This document shows positions 61,414 to 64,000 of a DNA stretch of 64,000 bases, one piece after another. Made by a program: the position numbers and the translations under genes. The stretch's first letter is position 1, and each line of letters begins with the position of its first letter. The notes beneath the pieces were generated by a model. It saw only the letters and a program-made list of their open reading frames with translations. It did no database searches and was not told the origin of the DNA. The DNA is from UBA7330 sp043554545 (GTDB lineage: Bacteria > Bacteroidota > Bacteroidia > Cytophagales > Cyclobacteriaceae): the NCBI GenBank assembly GCA_043554545.1, contig CP121337.1, positions 4,216,001-4,280,000 on the forward strand. The letters are read 5' to 3'.

Positions 61414-62927
61414 ATCAGCTCATTTCCAGTCATCTCTTCCGGCTTTGGCAACCCAATCATTTTTAGGATTGTTGGCGCAAGATCCCCAAGCTTTCCTGGC
61501 TTCAATGTTCCATTAAAATCATTATCAACCACGATTGCAGGAACAAGATTTGTGGTATGAGCAGTGTTTGGTGAGCCATCTGCATTAATCATGATATCTG
61601 AGTTTCCATGATCGGCAATGATAATGCTGGTATAACCATTGTCCAGCGCAGCTTCTACCACTTCTTTCGCACACTGATCTACCGTTTCACATGCCTTTAC
61701 AGCTGCTTCAAATACTCCGGTATGACCAACCATATCAGGGTTTGCAAAATTCAGACAAATAAAGGACGCTTCCTGTTTTTTCAATTCAGGAATAATCCTA
61801 TCCCTTATATCTGCCGCACTCATCTCGGGTTGTAAATCATATGTCGCCACCTTTGGTGAAGGGCAAAGAATTCTACTTTCCCCTTCAAATTCTTTTTCCT
61901 GACCACCAGAGAAGAAAAAAGTTACATGAGGATATTTCTCTGTTTCCGCAATACGAATTTGCTTTTTCCCATGTTTCTCCAATACTGCGCCCAGGGTATT
62001 GGTTAAATTATCTTTATCGAACACTACTTTCACATCCTTGAAAGTATTGTCATAATTTGTCATGGTCAGGTAATAGAGGTCAAGTTTCTTCATTCCCTGA
62101 TCTGGAAAGTCTTTTTGGGTCAATACCTCTGTAATTTCCCTGCCCCGGTCCGTTCTGAAATTGAAACACATCACAACATCGCCAGCCTCAATCTTGCCAA
62201 CGGGTTCCCCGGCTTCTACATGCACCAATGGCTTAATAAATTCATCCGTCACATCCGCTGCATAAGATTTTCGGATACCTTCAGTTATTTCTTCATAGCC
62301 AGTTCCTTCCCCATTAACCATCACATCGTAGGCAAGCTTTACACGTTCCCATCTTTTATCTCGGTCCATTGCATAATACCTTCCAACAATACTGGCCATT
62401 TTACCAACATGCTTACTCATGTGGCTTTCGAGATCCTGAATAAAATCCAGACCACTTTTGGGATCACAATCCCTGCCATCTGTGAACGCATGTACATATA
62501 CTTCTTCACATCCATTCGTAGCTGCAGCTGAAATAAGCCCTTTTAGATGGGTAATATGCGAGTGCACTCCCCCATTTGAAACAAGTCCGATGAAATGAAC
62601 CTTTTTGTTATTTGATTTAGCATAATCAAAAGCGTCTGTCAGTGCTTTTTCTTTTGCTAAAGATCCATCTTTCACCGCATTGTTAATCTTTACAAGATCT
62701 TGATAGACCACGCGCCCAGCACCGATATTCATATGACCTACCTCAGAATTTCCCATTTGTCCTTCAGGAAGTCCCACAGCTAGTCCAGAAGCTTCCAGCG
62801 TACTGTTTGGGTATTTGCTGTACAATCCATCTACAAAAGGAGTATTAGCTTTGTCGATTGCGGATACGTCTTTATTCTTCGCGATACCCCAACCATCCAG
62901 TATGATCAGTATAACTTTCTTGTTCAT
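61410..62927 (-). CDS. gpmI: Phosphoglycerate mutase, 2,3-bisphosphoglycerate-independent
   Basis: Glycolytic enzyme interconverting 3- and 2-phosphoglycerate with two metal ions and a phosphoserine intermediate. 505 residues. LDGWG carries the first metal Asp, the catalytic Ser is in GNSEVGHMNIGAGR (about 62), and HGNSDIMINADGS and AHTTNLVPAIVV near the end carry metal ligands. The middle insertion domain (about 75-310) has the substrate-binding Arg residues. An exact -7 box lies 4 bp before ATG 62927, so it is nearly leaderless. Confidence 0.97.
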   Translation of the reverse strand: MNKKVILIILDGWGIAKNKDVSAIDKANTPFVDGLYSKYPNSTLEASGLAVGLPEGQMGNSEVGHMNIGAGRVVYQDLVKINNAVKDGSLAKEKALTDAFDYAKSNNKKVHFIGLVSNGGVHSHITHLKGLISAAATNGCEEVYVHAFTDGRDCDPKSGLDFIQDLESHMSKHVGKMASIVGRYYAMDRDKRWERVKLAYDVMVNGEGTGYEEITEGIRKSYAADVTDEFIKPLVHVEAGEPVGKIEAGDVVMCFNFRTDRGREITEVLTQKDFPDQGMKKLDLYYLTMTNYDNTFKDVKVVFDKDNLTNTLGAVLEKHGKKQIRIAETEKYPHVTFFFSGGQEKEFEGESRILCPSPKVATYDLQPEMSAADIRDRIIPELKKQEASFICLNFANPDMVGHTGVFEAAVKACETVDQCAKEVVEAALDNGYTSIIIADHGNSDIMINADGSPNTAHTTNLVPAIVVDNDFNGTLKPGKLGDLAPTILKMIGLPKPEEMTGNELI

Positions 62928-62931
62928 ATTG

Positions 62932-62939
62932 CAAATATA
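62932..62939 (-). promoter_or_regulatory. -7 promoter box of gpmI
   Basis: On the minus strand TATATTTG, exact, with four bases before ATG 62927. No -33 match at the expected distance. Confidence 0.58.
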
Positions 62940-63024
62940 AACTTTGACGTTTATGGTTGTGAGCTATATCAAGGAATCATTAAATTAATTCCATTACTGG
63001 CATAATTTTAGATACTTTTAAGTT

Positions 63025-63414
63025 ATGATTTTATCGCATTATCTCTATACTGCAATATTTACCCTCTTTGCCCTTTTTTCTCAGGAGGACGAAACGTTGG
63101 CAAATATTAGCACGGCTATGAAAGCAGGTAGTTCGAAAGAACTGATCAAATATTGCAATGATAACCTTGAAATTAAGGTTGATGGTAAAAGTACCAACTA
63201 CAGTAAGTCGCAGGCGGAAGTGGTAATCAAAGACTTTTTTATGAATAATCCTCCTAAAAATTTCAAGTATATCCACCACGGTTCTTCACCAGAAGGTTTA
63301 AAATATACCATTGGAACCTACACCGTAAGTAATGGGAGTTTTAGAGTAGTCATGTTAATCAAAAAAGTTAATTCCGGTTTTAAAATCGATACCATCAATT
63401 TTAGCCGCGAATAG
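63025..63414 (+). CDS. DUF4783 protein
   Basis: 129 residues with a short hydrophobic N-terminus (SHYLYTAIFTLFALFS) that probably acts as a signal. The rest has alternating strands and helices (NTF2-like in appearance) with NISTAMKAGSSKELIKYCND and IKDFFMNNPPKNFKYIHHG. DUF4783 is a Bacteroidota family, frequently beside nadC as here. Role unknown. TACTTTTA, one mismatch from the -7 consensus, lies 4 bp before the ATG. Confidence 0.82.
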   Translation: MILSHYLYTAIFTLFALFSQEDETLANISTAMKAGSSKELIKYCNDNLEIKVDGKSTNYSKSQAEVVIKDFFMNNPPKNFKYIHHGSSPEGLKYTIGTYTVSNGSFRVVMLIKKVNSGFKIDTINFSRE

Positions 63415-63436
63415 ACTAATATATTATTAGGTAACC

Positions 63437-63444
63437 TATTTTTG
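63437..63444 (+). promoter_or_regulatory. -7 promoter box of nadC
   Basis: TATTTTTG, exact, with six bases before ATG 63451. No TTG at a suitable -33 distance. Confidence 0.58.
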
Positions 63445-63450
63445 CGGCCT

Positions 63451-64000
63451 ATGTCTTTGACCTATCTTACCAGAGATCGTATTAACAAATTTATCAAATC
63501 TGCTCTCAGAGAAGATTTGGGGACCGGAGACCATACATCTATGGGTGCTATTCCAGAAATGGATACCAGCAAAGCCATATTGCTGATCAAGGATAATGGT
63601 ATTCTTGCCGGTGTCGAAATGGCAAAACATATATTCACCCATGTAGACCCCAATCTGGAAGTATCGCTTTTTAAGAAAGATGGGGATGCGGTAAATAGTG
63701 GCGAAATTGCGTTTAAAGTCGCTGGTAATACCAGGAATATTCTAAAGTCAGAAAGGCTGGTACTTAACTGTATGCAGAGAATGAGTGGAGTAGCCACTTA
63801 TACATCTAGAATGAATCAACTGATTACTGGCACGAAGGCCAAGCTATTGGATACGCGTAAGACTACCCCAAATTTCAGGCTTTTAGAAAAATGGGGAGTG
63901 GCCATTGGTGGAGGAGTAAACCATCGATTTGGTTTATATGATTTGATCTTGTTGAAAGACAACCACATTGATTATGCGGGTGGTATCAGCAAAGCAGTTA
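63451..64000 (+). CDS. nadC: Nicotinate-nucleotide pyrophosphorylase (partial, right edge)
   Basis: Quinolinate phosphoribosyltransferase of NAD synthesis. The visible 183 residues begin at ATG 63451 (MSLTYLTRDRINKFIKSAL). The conserved REDLGTGDHTS segment, then LLIKDNGILAG, ERLVLNCMQRMSGVAT with the Arg and the substrate-binding region, LLDTRKTTPNFRLLEKW and HRFGLYDLILLKDNHI are present. The C-terminal third of the protein is outside. The start is 36 bp after DUF4783. Confidence 0.95.
   Translation, partial: MSLTYLTRDRINKFIKSALREDLGTGDHTSMGAIPEMDTSKAILLIKDNGILAGVEMAKHIFTHVDPNLEVSLFKKDGDAVNSGEIAFKVAGNTRNILKSERLVLNCMQRMSGVATYTSRMNQLITGTKAKLLDTRKTTPNFRLLEKWGVAIGGGVNHRFGLYDLILLKDNHIDYAGGISKAV

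Noticed and set aside
1..64000. CRISPR arrays, insertion sequences, prophage or toxin-antitoxin modules
   Set aside because: No regularly spaced repeats, transposases or phage genes were seen. The small HTH at 33973 pairs with a membrane protein, not a toxin.

Overview
The window looks like core chromosome of a free-living Bacteroidota bacterium, probably order Cytophagales. This is inferred, not proven. The grounds are promoters of the Bacteroidota type (TTG/TTTG, about 20 bp, TAnnTTTG), almost no Shine-Dalgarno sequences, a MurF-alanine racemase fusion, an alpha/beta hydrolase-OsmC fusion, DUF4295 behind rpmG, DUF4783 next to nadC, and a long GroES-like protein. I see no insertion sequence, prophage, CRISPR array or defence island. 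Most genes are translation, nucleotide, cell-wall and housekeeping functions.

Layout. 1-3693 (minus): rimP-nusA-infB, with infB cut by the left edge and a terminator-like hairpin in the operon leader. 3859-9397: cysS (plus), rpsU-xerC-hpf (minus), glyS and an MtfA-type peptidase (plus). 9629-18538 (plus): dgt, an RND/MMPL exporter, ileS, lspA and a DMT transporter. IleS has the unusual active-site signature GIHH instead of HxGH. 18599-26690 (mostly minus): Tat-exported Gfo/Idh oxidoreductase, a DUF2652 cyclase-like gene (plus), an RNase H-like nuclease, a lipoprotein sulfatase, a large unknown surface protein and the hydrolase-OsmC fusion.

26788-31845: two small membrane/secreted genes (plus), then ftsY, DUF4295, rpmG, an M1 peptidase and rpmB (minus). 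The peptidase splits the ribosomal-protein pair. 32025-35941 (plus): rocD, then DUF2975-HTH-CPBP protease-hemB in tight overlap. 35968-44045: M20 peptidase, GroES-like, rmuC and a second CPBP protein (minus), an NRDE protein and a lipoprotein (plus), gcvP (minus). 44187-51254: M28 peptidase, dihydroorotase, tRNA-His preceded by a broken tRNA copy, an MscS channel, a two-component pair, tRNA-Val. 51425-57524: stress protein, acetyltransferase, murF-alr, a 44-residue peptide gene (minus), purK-purE. 57595-64000: secreted unknown, TerC, a small membrane protein, CorA, a lipoprotein, gpmI, DUF4783, and nadC cut by the right edge.

The most notable items are the swapped HIGH motif in IleRS, the tRNA-His locus (two U-U oppositions in the acceptor stem, and a promoter-proximal tRNA relic interrupted by palindromes), the number of -7 boxes only 3-6 nt from start codons (suggesting leaderless mRNAs), and a short unlisted gene whose peptide ends in LLGCG. 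Nothing in the window is a clear new multi-gene system.
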